Assembly: GCF_002234675.1 (NCBI RefSeq)
Contig: NC_019859.2
Location: forward strand, 5,673,240 to 5,737,239
Length of the DNA: 64,000 nt
Direction of reading: 5' to 3'
Source: Oryzias latipes
Taxonomy: Eukaryota > Chordata > Actinopteri > Beloniformes > Adrianichthyidae
Below, one piece after another: positions 10,150 through 22,388 of this stretch (the stretch's first letter is position 1; each line of letters opens with the position of its first letter). A model generated the notes under the pieces. That model ran no database searches. It had not been told where the DNA came from and saw nothing but the letters and a program-made list of their open reading frames with translations. The position numbers and the translations under genes were made by a program.

Positions 10150-12584
10150 CACCAGGGTCCAAACTGAATGCCAGATTTAAGAAAACTTGATGGCATTTTC
10201 AGTGCTTTTCCAAAGCAGGATCAGAGGAGTTTTGTGAAGGAACCCTTGTTTGGTCTGCCTGTAAAAACAATGGCTGTCCGCGCTGGTATCTCAGACATAC
10301 AAGTCCAGCGAGTTTTCTTCCCTTTCTCACTTTCAAACTTAAAACTCGATCAGGCCTTGAAGGGTCAGGAAGTGCATTTATGGAATTCATAGGTGGCTTT
10401 TGTTTTTGGTTTTTGAACTTGGAATGAAAGGCTTCTAGTTTTGTTATCAGTTTGAAACGATAATGTTTAAATACAGATATGACTTTATCTAAGACAGCAA
10501 ATGAGAGAGATTGGCCTTATCTCAAATAATAAAGACCCACTCTGATGAAAGTAGTGCTTTTATCATGATAGAGGGCTTTATATTGAGAAAATAAAGCTTA
10601 AAATTGCATTTCTGTTTTCCTTCATTCAGATCGGTGTGAATCTGGAGCAAAAAGAGATGACAAGATGATTTACTCTTTATTTTTTGTTAAAAAAAAGAAT
10701 ATTTGGAGCTATTTCAAATCATTTTTGATGAAAAAAAAGTTCCTTTGTTTGTGAAATGATTCGTTCTTTCTCATAGCTTTCTCTATTAACTGTTTTTTCA
10801 TCTAAACTGGGAAATGAGCTAAAGACTCTCCTGGACTGGTGTTATGTATTTAGTACTTTTCAGTCGCATATTTTCATTTTATTTTGAAATAATGAATTTC
10901 TTTTTATTTACTAATTTCTTTTTCACCTCACAACTCATTTGTGTTGTTTTTTTTAACCAGCATACTTCTATAAGGAGCTTGGAACTGCCATGCCTTTGCT
11001 TCACATAAACGCGTGTTTCATAAATATAACTTTATGATGCAACATCCTCTCAGAACCATTGTTTCTCCTGCAGGATGAGTTCAAACGTAACATATTCCCT
11101 ACTGGGGTGTTTTTGCTTTCACATTCTGCAGGTTCTTGTGTTTTTTTTCAGAAAAAAACCCCCCAAACTTTTTGCTGCAGTTAAATGTTTGTTTTTTCCT
11201 TGAATCTATGTCAGCGTGTCATCAAATACACAAACAAACAGAACATTTTGTTAGTTCTTAGTGATTTGACACTTTATCACAACTGATGAAAGATTAAACG
11301 TGTGGAACCGCACGCAGCGGACACGTATGTCAACGTGTCAGAACGAACACGAATTGGGTTTCATTGTGGGAGAATCTTCGCATCAGCAAAAAATACTCAC
11401 AGACTTCCTCTTTAGTAAAGAAAAAACTTAACAGAAGTTATGATGATTTGCAGTTTTAAAAAACTAAACTAAACATGTACTTCTCCAAGGGAGGAATCAA
11501 TCTCAACAAATGCAATCTCATATTATTAAAAATATGCTAATAAAAAATATCTATTTAAATAATAATATGGTCTTCAAATTATAAATTGAGCATAATTACA
11601 AATTGGACTGATTTTGGCTCCAACAACTGTAAAAAAGAACAACTTTATAGCTAACTATAACTGACAGGACATTTCTGTGTCTGCCTTTGTTTGTTTATAT
11701 TATTCCATACATTTCATAATTCTATGCACACAAACGTTGAAAATGCTAAACATGATTTGTCTCTTCACTGCTGCAGGCAGCATGACAGCGGTGCACGTGG
11801 CAGACATGTGCAGCTCTGGTAACCACTTCCTGAGCCGGTTTTCTGCAGAACTATGCAGGGATCGGACAAACCCAGGCAGACGGCAGCTGTGCAGCCCGGC
11901 AGGGACAGTTTGTTGCATAATTCAGTAATAATTTCATAATTCTACTGCTTTGTTTTTGGTGCATTATCCCAAAAGTAAAGCTCAGAATGTGGAGCACAGA
12001 CTGAGTTATGGAAATGTTTTTCTTTGTTTCTTAAGAATATTCCACCTTTTATAAACATGAGAAATGCAATATTTTTCTTTAAAAGTAGTCTTAAGTTTGT
12101 AATTAGCCCAAACAAACAAACAAAAAAACAAATATTTTAGGGAACTTGAAAAAAAAAAAGCTTCCAGTAAACGATTGGATTAAGTCAGCAAAATTTTCTC
12201 TGCAGAGGCAGATCTAGTGTTGCAATTCTCAAGTTTTCCTAAAAAAAACATTTTAACACACACTAAATATATTATGTACATATATAAAATATGACTGCTA
12301 TAATTATTATATTATTAATATTTAAAAATAATTACTAGTTTTAAATGTAGACCTTTTCCAAAAAATTTGAATTCCATGAAAAAGTGTATATATTTTCATA
12401 ATTCCATGCAAAAGAAAATAACTTCGAAAGAATTAATTTTTTTATAAATCAGGGTTCCAGCTCATAAAATCCACAAAAACGGGATTTCAGAAAATAAGAA
12501 GAATGTGGAGAAATCATTCTTTGATTTTTGGAGAAAGCATAAAGAAAGATTATGATCACATCAAATCCAAAGAAAGTATTTTCT
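10150..12584. other. AT-rich intergenic DNA
   Basis: No gene seen. A reverse partial copy of repeat family R lies around 10525-10690 (AAAGACCCACTCTGATGAAA). The rest is A/T-rich with short homopolymers. Confidence 0.4.
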
Positions 12585-12672
12585 AACCCTTGTGCTGTCT
12601 TGTGGGGTCCAGATGACCCCACTCCCAACGTTGGGAGTGGGGTCATCTGGACCCCACAAGACAGCACAAGAA
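12585..12672. mobile_element. Mini-MITE: 82-bp perfect palindrome of the piggyBac-like family
   Basis: Bases 12589-12629 are the exact reverse complement of 12630-12670 (41-bp arms, centre AAC/GTT). The arms contain the family end CTTGTGCTGTC and the GTTGGGAGT/GGGGTCATCT landmarks. It is like the family's terminal region fused head to head, without the usual middle. Confidence 0.8.
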
Positions 12673-13168
12673 CTGAATGATGATTCCATCTTCAATCCTT
12701 CAGCAGTCTGGGCAGAGAGCAGGTCTGCATCTCCATCCAGATCCTCATGAAGTCCTCCAGAACTTTCTGCTAGACTGTTGCAGGGATTCCAGGTTGAAGG
12801 AAACTGAGTTTCCCAGCGCCGGACATCGCCGCCCAAATCCCGACAGAGTGTGCAGATTTCACACTGGACCTCCAGCAGCTTGGGTTCTGCTCCAAACCCT
12901 TGGACCTTGACTCTGAAGGCCACACTTGACTTTCTATCAGGAAACAGGACATGGGTCCAACAGTCCAGCCCTTCTTCTCCTTGGCCCAGGGTCAGAAGTG
13001 ACCCGGGGAACCCGACAGCTGTAGCCCATCTCCTGAAGCTGTTCCTCCACCTCATTCTTCCTGAATGTCTGAAGGTTCTTGAGTCTTGTCTTCGTCGTCT
13101 CCAAACAGTCGCCTCTCAGCGACTGTTTGGTTTAGTCGCTACAGTAGATGTTGTTGGTTAAACTCAGC

Positions 13169-13381
13169 TTAACCCTTGTGCTATCTTAGATGACCCCACC
13201 CTTACATTGACGTGTTCTCCCTACCATGACAAAGGTGGATAAAGGTGGAAAGATTTCATGTAATCCATGGACACCAGTGAAGATCACAAATCATTGATGA
13301 AAAAAGGTTCAGCACACTGTCTAGTGGGTCTAGATGACCCAACTCCCAATGGTAAAGTGCCTAGGATAGCACAAGGGTTAC
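13169..13381. mobile_element. piggyBac-like MITE (copy 4, reverse of copy 2)
   Basis: Borders TTAA and TTAC; ends CCCTTGTGCTATC and GATAGCACAAGGG. Same landmarks as copy 2 in opposite order. Confidence 0.85.
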
Positions 13382-14639
13382 AACATTCATATTTGGGAAA
13401 ATTGAATGTTTGTTGTGTTTTTTTTTTAGCTGGAACCCCAATTTATGTAAAAAATAAACAAATAAATACTTGAAATCAATAAAAAAGGGGAATCTATGTT
13501 CTATGAAAGTTATATTTTTTATTGGAATTGTGGAAATGAATACACTTTACCATGATAAGGGTGTGTACATGTCTGTGAGTGTGCATATACAGACACACAC
13601 GTGTGCTAGGGGAGGGTGATAACAGCAGCTCATGTGAACCTGAGCTGCGGTTAAAAGGTCAGAAGGTGTCAACATTCTCCATTTACTCCACACTGGGCGT
13701 TTTTCCAAATTCTCTCATGGCTTCTTGCAGAATTTTCGTTTTGAAATTCTTTTATGAATTGAGGTTTTTGTAAATTTTATAACACTGTTGTTTCTTTTTC
13801 TTTTACTTATTCCACGTCACTCAACACTGTTGGTGACGCTTGGCTTTCTACAAATGTGCTGGGTAGAGTTGATCTTTTATTTTGAAAACATTCATTTATT
13901 TTCTCCTCACTTCAGTAGAAACACATCAGAGGACTGACGTGGACTAAGAACTTAAATCATTTTCATTTTTAACACGACTATAAAACAAATGCAAATAAAG
14001 TAACGAATAAAATCTACAGTTTTTTATTCGTTCATTTGCCATTACGACATAAAAATGTTTCAGTATTCCTTTTTAAATAGACAATAGAAATATGACTTAT
14101 GCAGATGTTAGTACGTTTTTTTCAGGGCTAACAACACAGATTTCATTTAATTATCTGTTCATTCTGTTTTTTATGGTTGTTTTTTCTTGAATGAAGTAAA
14201 GGAGTTTAAAACTGTTCGACATGAAGTCTGCAGTTGTAATAAAAACCTACATTAGCAGGAAGCAGAAATGTATTTTGTTTGCAAAATGAACTTTGACGAC
14301 ATTTTTCGTCTTTTACTTGTTGTTTTTCCAGGTTTGCTGTCATCCAAACTCGGTAAAAGTAGAAGAACAAAATCTGGAGTCAGCGTCTCACGTTTGAGCG
14401 TTGGGGGGGGGGCTCGTCCGTAAAGGTCAGGCGTGCCTGCTTTCCGTGATGTTCAGTTGCTGGAGTTGTCTTTGACCTTCAGCCAGCCCGGCTCCTCCAC
14501 AGCAAACCCAAACAGACGGCGTTCTGTCAGCCAGGAGGCTGCAGCCTGTTTGACGACCCCAGCAGGACAGAGCCTGAGACGAACGAAGACGAATGTCTGA
14601 ACGTTTCCCCTCTGGCTGAACAGAAGTCTACCGTCTCTC
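13382..14639. other. AT-rich intergenic DNA without visible gene
   Basis: No exon-like block or clear transposon. Short G-run near 14403. Nothing else supported. Confidence 0.4.
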
Positions 14640-15200
14640 CTCCTCTTTTGTTTAAAGTCATCTTTTCATCCATTTTCAAAGTGTTCCCAGTCGTCTTTTG
14701 GTTGTAATTATGCAGTTTTTAGACAAAATTCTAGGACATAGTTTCTGCAGAGCAACAGGAGATTGTTAGGAAATTCACCTCGGAGTTGTGGGCGTGGCTG
14801 TTGGCGTGGGGTAAGCTCGCCCTGACTTCCCATCATGCCTTTGTTAACACTCTCTCCTGCTAGCTTACAGCTCCTCACAAACCGAAACTAACATTAGAAA
14901 TGGCGAGCAGCACCGGAGCTCTTCAGCCGTAGACAGATGCCCCATCAGGCGAGGAAAACAAAGACGTACTTGGACTTTTTCATCTACGAGTGGACGCATC
15001 AGAATGGAGCGGAGCAGGGGGCTAGTGGCTTCCTGTGGTAGCTTCTATGTCACTTCTACAGGCTTTTCCCTTAATGAATTGAATAAATAAATACTTAGAA
15101 ATGCAGTTTTAATCTTAATTTCCTTTATGTATGTCCTCCATCATGAGAGAAATGCCACAAGAACACGTTTAAAACCCCCATTTTCATTATAGTGGGTCTC
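14640..15200. repeat. Interspersed repeat family R (longest copy)
   Basis: Left part carries TTTTCAAAGTGTTCCCAGTC, then TAGGACATAGTTTCTGCAG, CTAGCTTACAGCTCCTCACA and the right end TATAGTGGGTCTCTGA. Shares these blocks with the copies at 7064, 16985 (reverse), 33425 (reverse) and 37018. No transposase or pol III boxes seen, so class unknown. Confidence 0.6.
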
Positions 15201-16984
15201 TGAAGCCTTTACTGGTTTACCGGGGCTGAAGAGGTTTCGCCTCGTATCCGACAGGCTTGAGAGAAGAGGCGGAGCATCTTCAACTTTGAAAAAGAGTCAT
15301 TTGGACTGAAACTGTTTCAACTTTTTCTGCTATATAACCATGCTGGACGGATGACAGTATAAATCCCGACCCTCCGTGAGAGCGAGAACCTGCCAAAAAA
15401 ACGTCACCAGAGGATCCTGACGGCGTCTTCCAGATAACGTGTTTTCATGTCAGAGCGTTAAATGAAACGGAAGTCGGAAATATGTTGTATTGTTGACACA
15501 AATTATTTTTAGGGGGAAGTACCCGAGAAGTGGAATCCTTTTTTGTTTCGATTAAAATGTTGGCGCACTAAAACAACAAAAACAAACTATTTTGGGTGCA
15601 GTCCCTCCCCCAGGACAGAATGGTTGGTATTTGGAGGACTGATTTCGATGGACGATTTGGCTTTCACTTTGTTGACACTGCAGCCTGGATTCAGACCAGA
15701 ACCGCTTTGAAATAGAAACTGCAACTCATTCTGAGCATTCCTTTCAGCTAAGTCTGACTTAATTGCCACTTAAGTAAAAAAGAAAAAGAAAAAAGCACTT
15801 CTTTTCTGAGAACTTACCTTCTTAAAAAGTGTAATCTGGTAATGTCCCTCGACTTCCAGCTTTTAATGAAGCGGTGTTTGACCTGCGCCTGACTGAACGG
15901 ACTGAGAAGGTGGCTCCTCCAGCACGTGAGTCTGTCTTCAGGGTAAACAGAGCGTAGGTTGCTGACTGACCCCCCCAGCAGCGAGGCAAGGTCACGGCGC
16001 CGAAGGGCGGCTCCCTTCTGCCATCTGCTGGCCGGGAACAAACCAGAGTCCGAGCAGAGCAGCCTGAGTAGAAGGAGAGGTTTGCAGCCGTCAGGAAGAA
16101 TCAAACGAAACTCCGGAAGCTTTTGTCCTTCTTTTAATTTTCCAAAGTTCAGAGCAAATCAGAGGAACCGGAGAGAACATTCAGTCAGTGATTTGATCCC
16201 CGTTTGCACCAGTCAGCAAGTAAAAATGTACTTTAGACATTGAACCGAGCTTTGCCCTGATGACTTCAGTGACTGAAATCGACTTTACACAGAACAACAA
16301 TGGTCTAATACGTCGCTTAAAAGAAGCTTTGGTAAATATGTGAACAGATTCGCACAGTAAAAGTGCAGAAATGAAGCATCAAGGGAAAATGTTTTGTTTT
16401 TAATAAATGAGATCTCTTTATCTTGGAATCAGATGAAGAAAACTTCCAAAAAGTTTGGAACGTAGTCACAATAATTTGTACCAAAGAAACGCACAAGAGT
16501 CATCAGCTTGAAAATGACAAAAGCTATAAAAATGTATAGAATATCATTAGATATTGCTTTTAAAAAATCCTAAAACCAATGTGCTGTTCTTTTTCACGCC
16601 CTTCATATGCTACCATTGTTCAGTCCTTATGAGCGGCTGTCTGAGGCTTACAGGGTGTCTTCAGCAGACGGCATATTTCCGTTTCCTTACAATAGGATCA
16701 CAGAAGAACGTGTCAGAAAAGTCCCGTCTTGTTTTTTTATCCGTTTTGTGTCATCTTGACCTGAGACTGAGAACAGGCTTTCTGATACCACACAGCAAAT
16801 CTGACTCCAGAAAGGCTTGAAATACTTTAGATTTCTCTCCGCAGATTCAAAATATGGGTGTTCCAGATGCAGCAAAGCAGCCCAGACCATAACCAAGCCT
16901 CTGCCGTGTTTACAACGGGGACAGGGTCCTTAAAGACAAGGATGTACCGTGACCTCCCAGATCTTTGGAGGTTGTTTCTGGGTT

Positions 16985-17330
16985 CTTTAAAGACCCAATC
17001 TGACAAAAATGGTGTTTAGAAAATGTTTTTTGTGGCATTTTTCGTATGATGGAGGACATATATTAAGAAATTTAAGCTTAAAGTTGCATCTCTGAGTTTT
17101 TCTTTATTCAAATCATTGTGAATCGGGAACAGACAGAAAAAGAAACGAGCTGTTTAATGAATAGTGTGTTTGTGACGGAGAAAATATACTGGGCGAGCCA
17201 CATGCTATAAGGAACGGAAAAGGAAAGGGGGGGCGGGGTTTCTCCATGCCAACTGATGATCCGCTGCCCCTCTGCAGAAACTATGTCCTAGAAAGTGTAG
17301 GACTGGCACTTGGGAAATCAGAGTTCGTTT
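16985..17330. repeat. Interspersed repeat family R (reverse copy)
   Basis: Begins AAAGACCCAATCTGAC, the reverse of the family right end, and includes GCAGAAACTATGTCCTAGAA, the reverse of the TAGGACATAGTTTCTGC block. Adjacent bases near 16850 resemble other repeat debris that I could not classify. Confidence 0.55.
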
Positions 17331-18735
17331 CCCAGGGGATGCGATGAGCTTCATCTAGTGTGAGTCCTTGGGGGCAAGACCTTTTGTTCTACTATGTACC
17401 CACAAGGGGGCCCCCAAGTCTGGGTCCCCCTTTGCCGGTCCCCAGCCCGGATCAAATACAGGGTTGTGTCAGGATGTAAAAATCTCCACCCGTGACTCAC
17501 TGATTCGCTGAAAGGTGAGCAACATCTGATGTTGGTTTCTATTGAATGCTTTTTCAAATGCCTGGCATTGCAAACAGACAAGTGAAAATGTCTGATTTCA
17601 TGATTCAGTTTCAGTTTGTGGTTCCTGAAGATGTCAGTTTCCCATAAGTCATGTGTCATCTAACCAAAGCCTAAAAGAATGTGGCGTTTTCTGTGTGGGG
17701 ACCATGTGACTCTCCCACGTGTGCGTGCATGTGTCTGTTTGTCCTCTTTGCTCCAGCATCAGCAGCTGACTCCGGCTTTTGTTGTTGTTGTTGATGATCA
17801 GCAGCTTGCCTCTCCGCGCAGCACAATGCCACGCTGCCGCTCTGCATCCAGAGCTTTTTCTTTGTCATACGACCGGCGATTGGGGGGCATGGGTGCACAC
17901 GGCAAACAAGAGGGAGCTGAGCACGCTACACGGGGGGGGGGCTCCGGTTACCATTTGTGACCTTATTAGTAACCAGATAACTAGCTTCATTTTTCTACAA
18001 ATGGTACCAAAACAAACCAGCACTCGCTTTGTGGGGGTTTTCACAGATTTCTTTTTCAGTAATTTACCCCCCAAATACCACTTCAGTTACTATATTACTA
18101 TGTTACTAAATTAAATTAAATGTAGCCCAAACTATGCCATCTGTGGTGTAACTGATGAATGTTGGGTGCGGTTACATGACCTAGGGGTTTGTTTAGAGTC
18201 CAGGGGGGGTTGGACTCCAGAGCTGGTGGGACCCTGCTAGTGTTTTAAGAAAACCCCGCCCCATCTGCTGCTGATTACCTGGATCAGGTGTATTTTGGCA
18301 ATAAAAAAAAGCTATAATGACAGGTTAGTTAGAAAGCAAGCAGCACACCGGCGGCCCTCAAGGAGTGGAGATGGGCATCCTGACCTTTGGGAGGAAAAGA
18401 TCGTCCTTTGTCTATTTAAATATAACACGTTGGTTGTTTCATTTCCACGTTAAAGGTTAAGTTAAGGATAAGTTAGATTTAGTAATATTATAAACAAATG
18501 TTCAGGATAAGTTTAGACCTTAACCTTTTAAGGATGAGTTCAGTTAAAAGTATTTGTTGAACTAGGTCAAAGCCAATGTGAGGCAGCAACAAACCAAGTA
18601 AAGACAAGTAAAGACTGCAGGTCCAAAGTGTTTGTATATTTTGGATTTTGCTCCAATTTATAGGAAGTCTGGGTTATACAGAGGAAATCCAGTCATTTGG
18701 AATCATCGTCCTATCATGGCGTTCTGCTGTGACTG
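17331..18735. other. Intergenic DNA, 3' side of the coiled-coil gene
   Basis: No gene recognised. Open frames here lack similarity and look random. The transcript end of the coiled-coil gene should lie in this stretch, but I see no clear minus-strand AATAAA close to the stop. Confidence 0.35.
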
Positions 18736-20946
18736 TCACGTTGTTGTTGTTGTTTTTTCTCCCAGTCGTTTGCTAAAGTCCAGCATCCGTCTGTCCAGCG
18801 TTGTGCTGAAATGCAGCAGCTGCTGCTTCCGGCTCTTCAGCTGCTCCGCCAAAGACCTGATGGACGCCAGCAGGACGCCGTCACGACTCTGCTGGTCCTG
18901 AACCAGCACTTCGTCCTGCTCAAAGGCTTCCTGCAGTCTCTCCTTTAAGGCTCTGTGGTGGCGCCTGAACCTCTGGGTCTCCTGCTGGTGGTGGTCTCTG
19001 TGCTCGGCGGCTGCTCTGACGTCCTCCGTCACCTGCCGGATGCGGAGGCGGAGTCTGCTGTTTTCCGTGCTGACCTGCTCCAGCTTCACGCTGCAGTCGT
19101 AAATGCTCACCTCCACTGCTCTCAGCTCGGAGGCCTGCTGGTCCAGAAGCGCCGTGTACCGCGCTCGCAGCTCCTCCAGCTCCGCCTTCATGTCGGCTTT
19201 GGCCAGCAGCAGCCCCCTGGTTCCTTCCTCCGCCTCCTGACTCTTGAGCTCCAGCTCGGCGGTCCTCCTCTGCAGCTCCAGAGTGAGTTCTCTCAGAGTG
19301 TCATACCTGGTCAAAGCTTCGTTCCGCTTGGCCTCCGCCTCCCCCAGCGTCTTCTCTTTCTCCTCCACCTCCCTCTGCTTCTCTCTGAGGTTCTCGCCGA
19401 CGCTCTCCGCCTCTGTGGTTTTCTGCTGAACCCTCTGCAGAAGGACGCTCTCCTCTTCTCTGAACTCCGCCTCCCGTCGGGCGACAAGGCTCTTCAGCCT
19501 TTGGAGATCCGCACTTTGAGGCTGTCGCTGGTGGAGAGCGGCCTTTTCCTGCAGCAGCTCCTCGTACCTCCTGACGCTGTTACCGATCTCAGCTTTCATC
19601 TTCTCCGCATGCTCCTCCTGCCTCCTCCTCTCCTCCTCCAGCTGCCGTCTGAGCTGCTTCACCTCATCTCCCAAAAGGCCGACGTTCTTCTTCTCCGCAT
19701 TGACGCCGATGAGAAGCTTCTCCTTGTTTTTCTTCAGGAGTGGCCGGTTGGCCGCCTCCGTCTCCCGTAGGTCTTTGACCTGCCTGTCCATCAGCCGGAT
19801 CTCGTGGTTGCGTTGGGCGATGGCGGCGGCGCTCTGATCCAGCTGCCGCTTTAGCCGCTTCAGCCGCTGCGACACACGCAGAAGCTCCGCCTTTCCGTCG
19901 TTTTCTTCCGCCTGCCTCCGCTTGCAAATCTCCTCCATGTGAGGCAGGGACTCTTGATGGAGCGCCCTCGCCGCCCGGCCCGCCACCACTTTAGCTTCCA
20001 CCGCCGCGATTTGCTCTTGAAGATCGTGAATCCTCTGACTAAACGTCTCCTTTAAGTCGTGCAACTCCTGTTTACGATTCTCCCACTGCTCCGTCAGTTC
20101 TTGATACCTTCGGGTCTCATCTTCTAGCTGTAGCTCACACTGTTGCCATGACGACTTCAGTCTCACCACATTGGTCTCCAGTTCGGCCACATGAACACTG
20201 TGTTCCTCCAGATTTCTGCGCGTTTCCTCTTTCCGTTTGTTGACTCGGTCTATTTCTTGGTTTCTCATCTTCACGGCTTCAAACCGGCGATCGATTTCCT
20301 CCTGGATCTCCTCCACCTGTCCGAGGAGGCCGGCCTTCAGCTCCGGAAAAGCCTCGCGCTCCAGAGTCGTGCTCTGCTGCAGAGTTTGGAGTTCTTGCTC
20401 CGCAGCATTTATGGAGGACTTCAGCTCCTCCATCAGCTCATAGCTCTCCTCCAGCTTCCCCTGCCGCCTCTCTTTTTGGATGAGGAGATCCTGTAAGGTG
20501 GCAACAACCTCCTCCAGGTGACTCCTGGCTGTCTCCTGCTCTGCCTGCAGCTCCTTGTTTTGGCTCTGGACTTCCAGCAGCTTGGTGGCGGCCTCCTGGT
20601 GGAGCTCGGAGGTGGTGCTGAGGTCTTTGCGCAGCGCCTCCATCTCCTCCGCGTGGGCTGCCCGGGCCGCGGCCGCGTGCGCCGTCACCTCCCCGCGTAG
20701 GCGCTCGCGGACGCCGCTCACCTGGTGCCCCCGCTTCCCGTTTTCTCTCGTCTCCACCTCCAAACGCTCGTGAGCCGCGCGCCGGTCCGCCTCCAGCTGG
20801 GAGACCGTGGCGCCGACGTCCGACAGCAGGATGCTGGCTTCCGGGGCCCCCGGGGCCCCATCCTCCCGCAGTTGCCGGTTCAGCTCCTCCAGGTGCTCAA
20901 GGGCCACCAGAACGGCGGGGAATTCCGGGACCAAACGGGACGCCAT
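18736..20946 (-). CDS. Intronless coiled-coil protein, CCDC175-like (tentative)
   Basis: A single open frame of 736 codons, almost entirely heptad-like coiled coil rich in E, Q, L, R and K, with no enzyme motif, signal peptide or membrane segment. The start MASRLVPEFPAVLVALEHLE has a good context (GAAATGG). The N-terminal pattern (ALEHLEELNRQL, then EASILLSDVGATVSQLEADR) resembles the opening of vertebrate CCDC175 as I remember it; other axonemal coiled-coil families are possible, so no symbol is given. The C-terminus ends in a threonine run. Absence of introns in such a long gene suggests a retrocopy that kept function, or an ancestral single-exon gene. A perfect RFX X-box lies about 106 bp upstream, hinting at expression in ciliated cells or sperm. 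Confidence 0.8.
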   Translation of the reverse strand: MASRLVPEFPAVLVALEHLEELNRQLREDGAPGAPEASILLSDVGATVSQLEADRRAAHERLEVETRENGKRGHQVSGVRERLRGEVTAHAAAARAAHAEEMEALRKDLSTTSELHQEAATKLLEVQSQNKELQAEQETARSHLEEVVATLQDLLIQKERRQGKLEESYELMEELKSSINAAEQELQTLQQSTTLEREAFPELKAGLLGQVEEIQEEIDRRFEAVKMRNQEIDRVNKRKEETRRNLEEHSVHVAELETNVVRLKSSWQQCELQLEDETRRYQELTEQWENRKQELHDLKETFSQRIHDLQEQIAAVEAKVVAGRAARALHQESLPHMEEICKRRQAEENDGKAELLRVSQRLKRLKRQLDQSAAAIAQRNHEIRLMDRQVKDLRETEAANRPLLKKNKEKLLIGVNAEKKNVGLLGDEVKQLRRQLEEERRRQEEHAEKMKAEIGNSVRRYEELLQEKAALHQRQPQSADLQRLKSLVARREAEFREEESVLLQRVQQKTTEAESVGENLREKQREVEEKEKTLGEAEAKRNEALTRYDTLRELTLELQRRTAELELKSQEAEEGTRGLLLAKADMKAELEELRARYTALLDQQASELRAVEVSIYDCSVKLEQVSTENSRLRLRIRQVTEDVRAAAEHRDHHQQETQRFRRHHRALKERLQEAFEQDEVLVQDQQSRDGVLLASIRSLAEQLKSRKQQLLHFSTTLDRRMLDFSKRLGEKTTTTT

Positions 20947-21051
20947 TTCTTCTTAAATCCCGCTTTTGGTTGTTTCTAGCTTCGCGTCAGAACGAACGAA
21001 CGGGACGCCGAGTCAGGTCACGAACGGATACCGTCGCTAGTTTATGATCAG

Positions 21052-21065
21052 GTCGCCAAGGCAAC
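21052..21065 (-). promoter_or_regulatory. RFX X-box upstream of the coiled-coil gene
   Basis: On the gene's strand it reads GTTGCCTTGGCGAC: two half sites, GTTGCC and GGCGAC, with a 2-bp spacer, fitting the X-box RYYNYY-N(1-3)-RRNRAC. It lies about 106 bp before the ATG. X-boxes bind RFX factors that drive ciliary genes; function here is inferred. Confidence 0.6.
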
Positions 21066-21099
21066 AGCTAACCCCACCGAGGCCCGCGAGGGAGGAGAG

Positions 21100-21990
21100 A
21101 GTGTCGTAAAAAACTATTTTTCATGTAAATGTCAAGAAACAACAAATAAAAAAAAATACTGTTGTAAAAAGAGGCCCGTGTGAGTCACCTTCGGAAGCTA
21201 CAACTATCAAGACTCGGTCTGTGTTACACTCTTATGTCACAATGAAAAATTACAAGACACAAATACATAGATAAAACTGATCTAAATGTTAAAAATGATT
21301 GATGTGCTTACCTAAAACTAAGGTCAGCCGTCACAGACGTTTACGTTTACCCGCAGATTCGACGAAAATGTCAGTGAAAGTCAGGTTTGCCCGAGCTAAC
21401 GTCCCACTGTGCACAAGCATTTGCCCGTACAAAGGCAAGCTACTGTGTTGCCAGGTTTGACAGTTTCACGGAAATAAGTCCCACGGGTCTCTGACACAAA
21501 GCAAGGCAGCTTCTGCTTATCAAGACAAAAACGGGTAGATTTTGCTTCATAGAAAGGCCGAATGTGGTTTAAAGATTTTAGCAGAACCAACTTTTTCACA
21601 ACTAACTTAATAATTTTATTGCCTCTTTGTGTCAGAAAAGTCTTGAAACAAACAAAGATTGGACAAAAAATAAATAAATAATAATAATAAATAAAAGTAG
21701 GGGTGTGACTATTCATTTTAACAACAATTCGATTCAAATCATAATTTGTGGTTGATGATAAGATTCAATGACAATATTGATTCATTTTTAAACAACCTGA
21801 TTCACTTGCCAAAATCAACCCAGGACATCTTTAGCCAAAACTTCAACCAGCGTGACTCAGAGATAAATACCTGGTACTGAAAAGTGCAGGTGAAGTTTTC
21901 CAGATTCCTTGTAATTCCTGCAAGATAAGCAAGTGTAAATTGAATATGTGTACAAACAAACAAGTAAACAAGCATTAAGGGCAAATCTAT
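21100..21990. other. Intergenic DNA without visible gene
   Basis: Nothing recognised apart from short A-rich and AATAAT simple repeats near 21670. Confidence 0.35.
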
Positions 21991-22005
21991 TCACATTTTC
22001 ACATT

Positions 22006-22216
22006 GGGAGTTTTTCCTTACCGCGAAGGGGGGTCTAAGGGCAGGGATGCCAGTATAGCTTAGTCAGTTTGTTAGTTCATTTTAGTATTTTTCTACTGAA
22101 CTCTTTGTATTCGTGATCCTTTTGATTTCATGTTTTACTTCGAAGCCCATCGAGACGACTGTTGTTGTGATTTTGGGCTATACAAAAATAAAATTGAATT
22201 GAATTGAATTGAATTT
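22006..22216 (+). mobile_element. L2 LINE 3' end
   Basis: The stretch from GTTTTTCCTTACCGCGAAG through GAGACGACTGTTGTTGTGAT and TTTGGGCTATACAAA to a GAATT microsatellite tail matches the 3' UTR of the L2 copy ending at 5190. No coding part. Confidence 0.75.
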
Positions 22217-22314
22217 TAGTTTCCGAGTTCAGCCCACTGTTGTTTTTCCACATCCAAAGAATCCAAAGGGAACATTATTAGAACATTATAGCACACCTTC
22301 TTATAAGACAGCTC

Positions 22315-22315
22315 C

Positions 22316-22363
<48 letters not shown>

Positions 22364-22388
22364 CGTCCGTCCGTCCATCGATCGATCT
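22315..22388. repeat. Compound microsatellite (GTCT)n-(CCGT)n-(ATCG)n
   Basis: About eleven GTCT units followed by CCGT units and two ATCG units. Confidence 0.9.

Noticed and set aside
18955-19770. 271-codon open frame on plus inside the coiled-coil gene
   Set aside because: A leucine-rich mirror of the Glu/Gln-rich minus strand; typical antisense shadow.
22315-22388. CRISPR-like tandem repeats
   Set aside because: A simple 4-bp microsatellite without spacers, in a eukaryotic genome.
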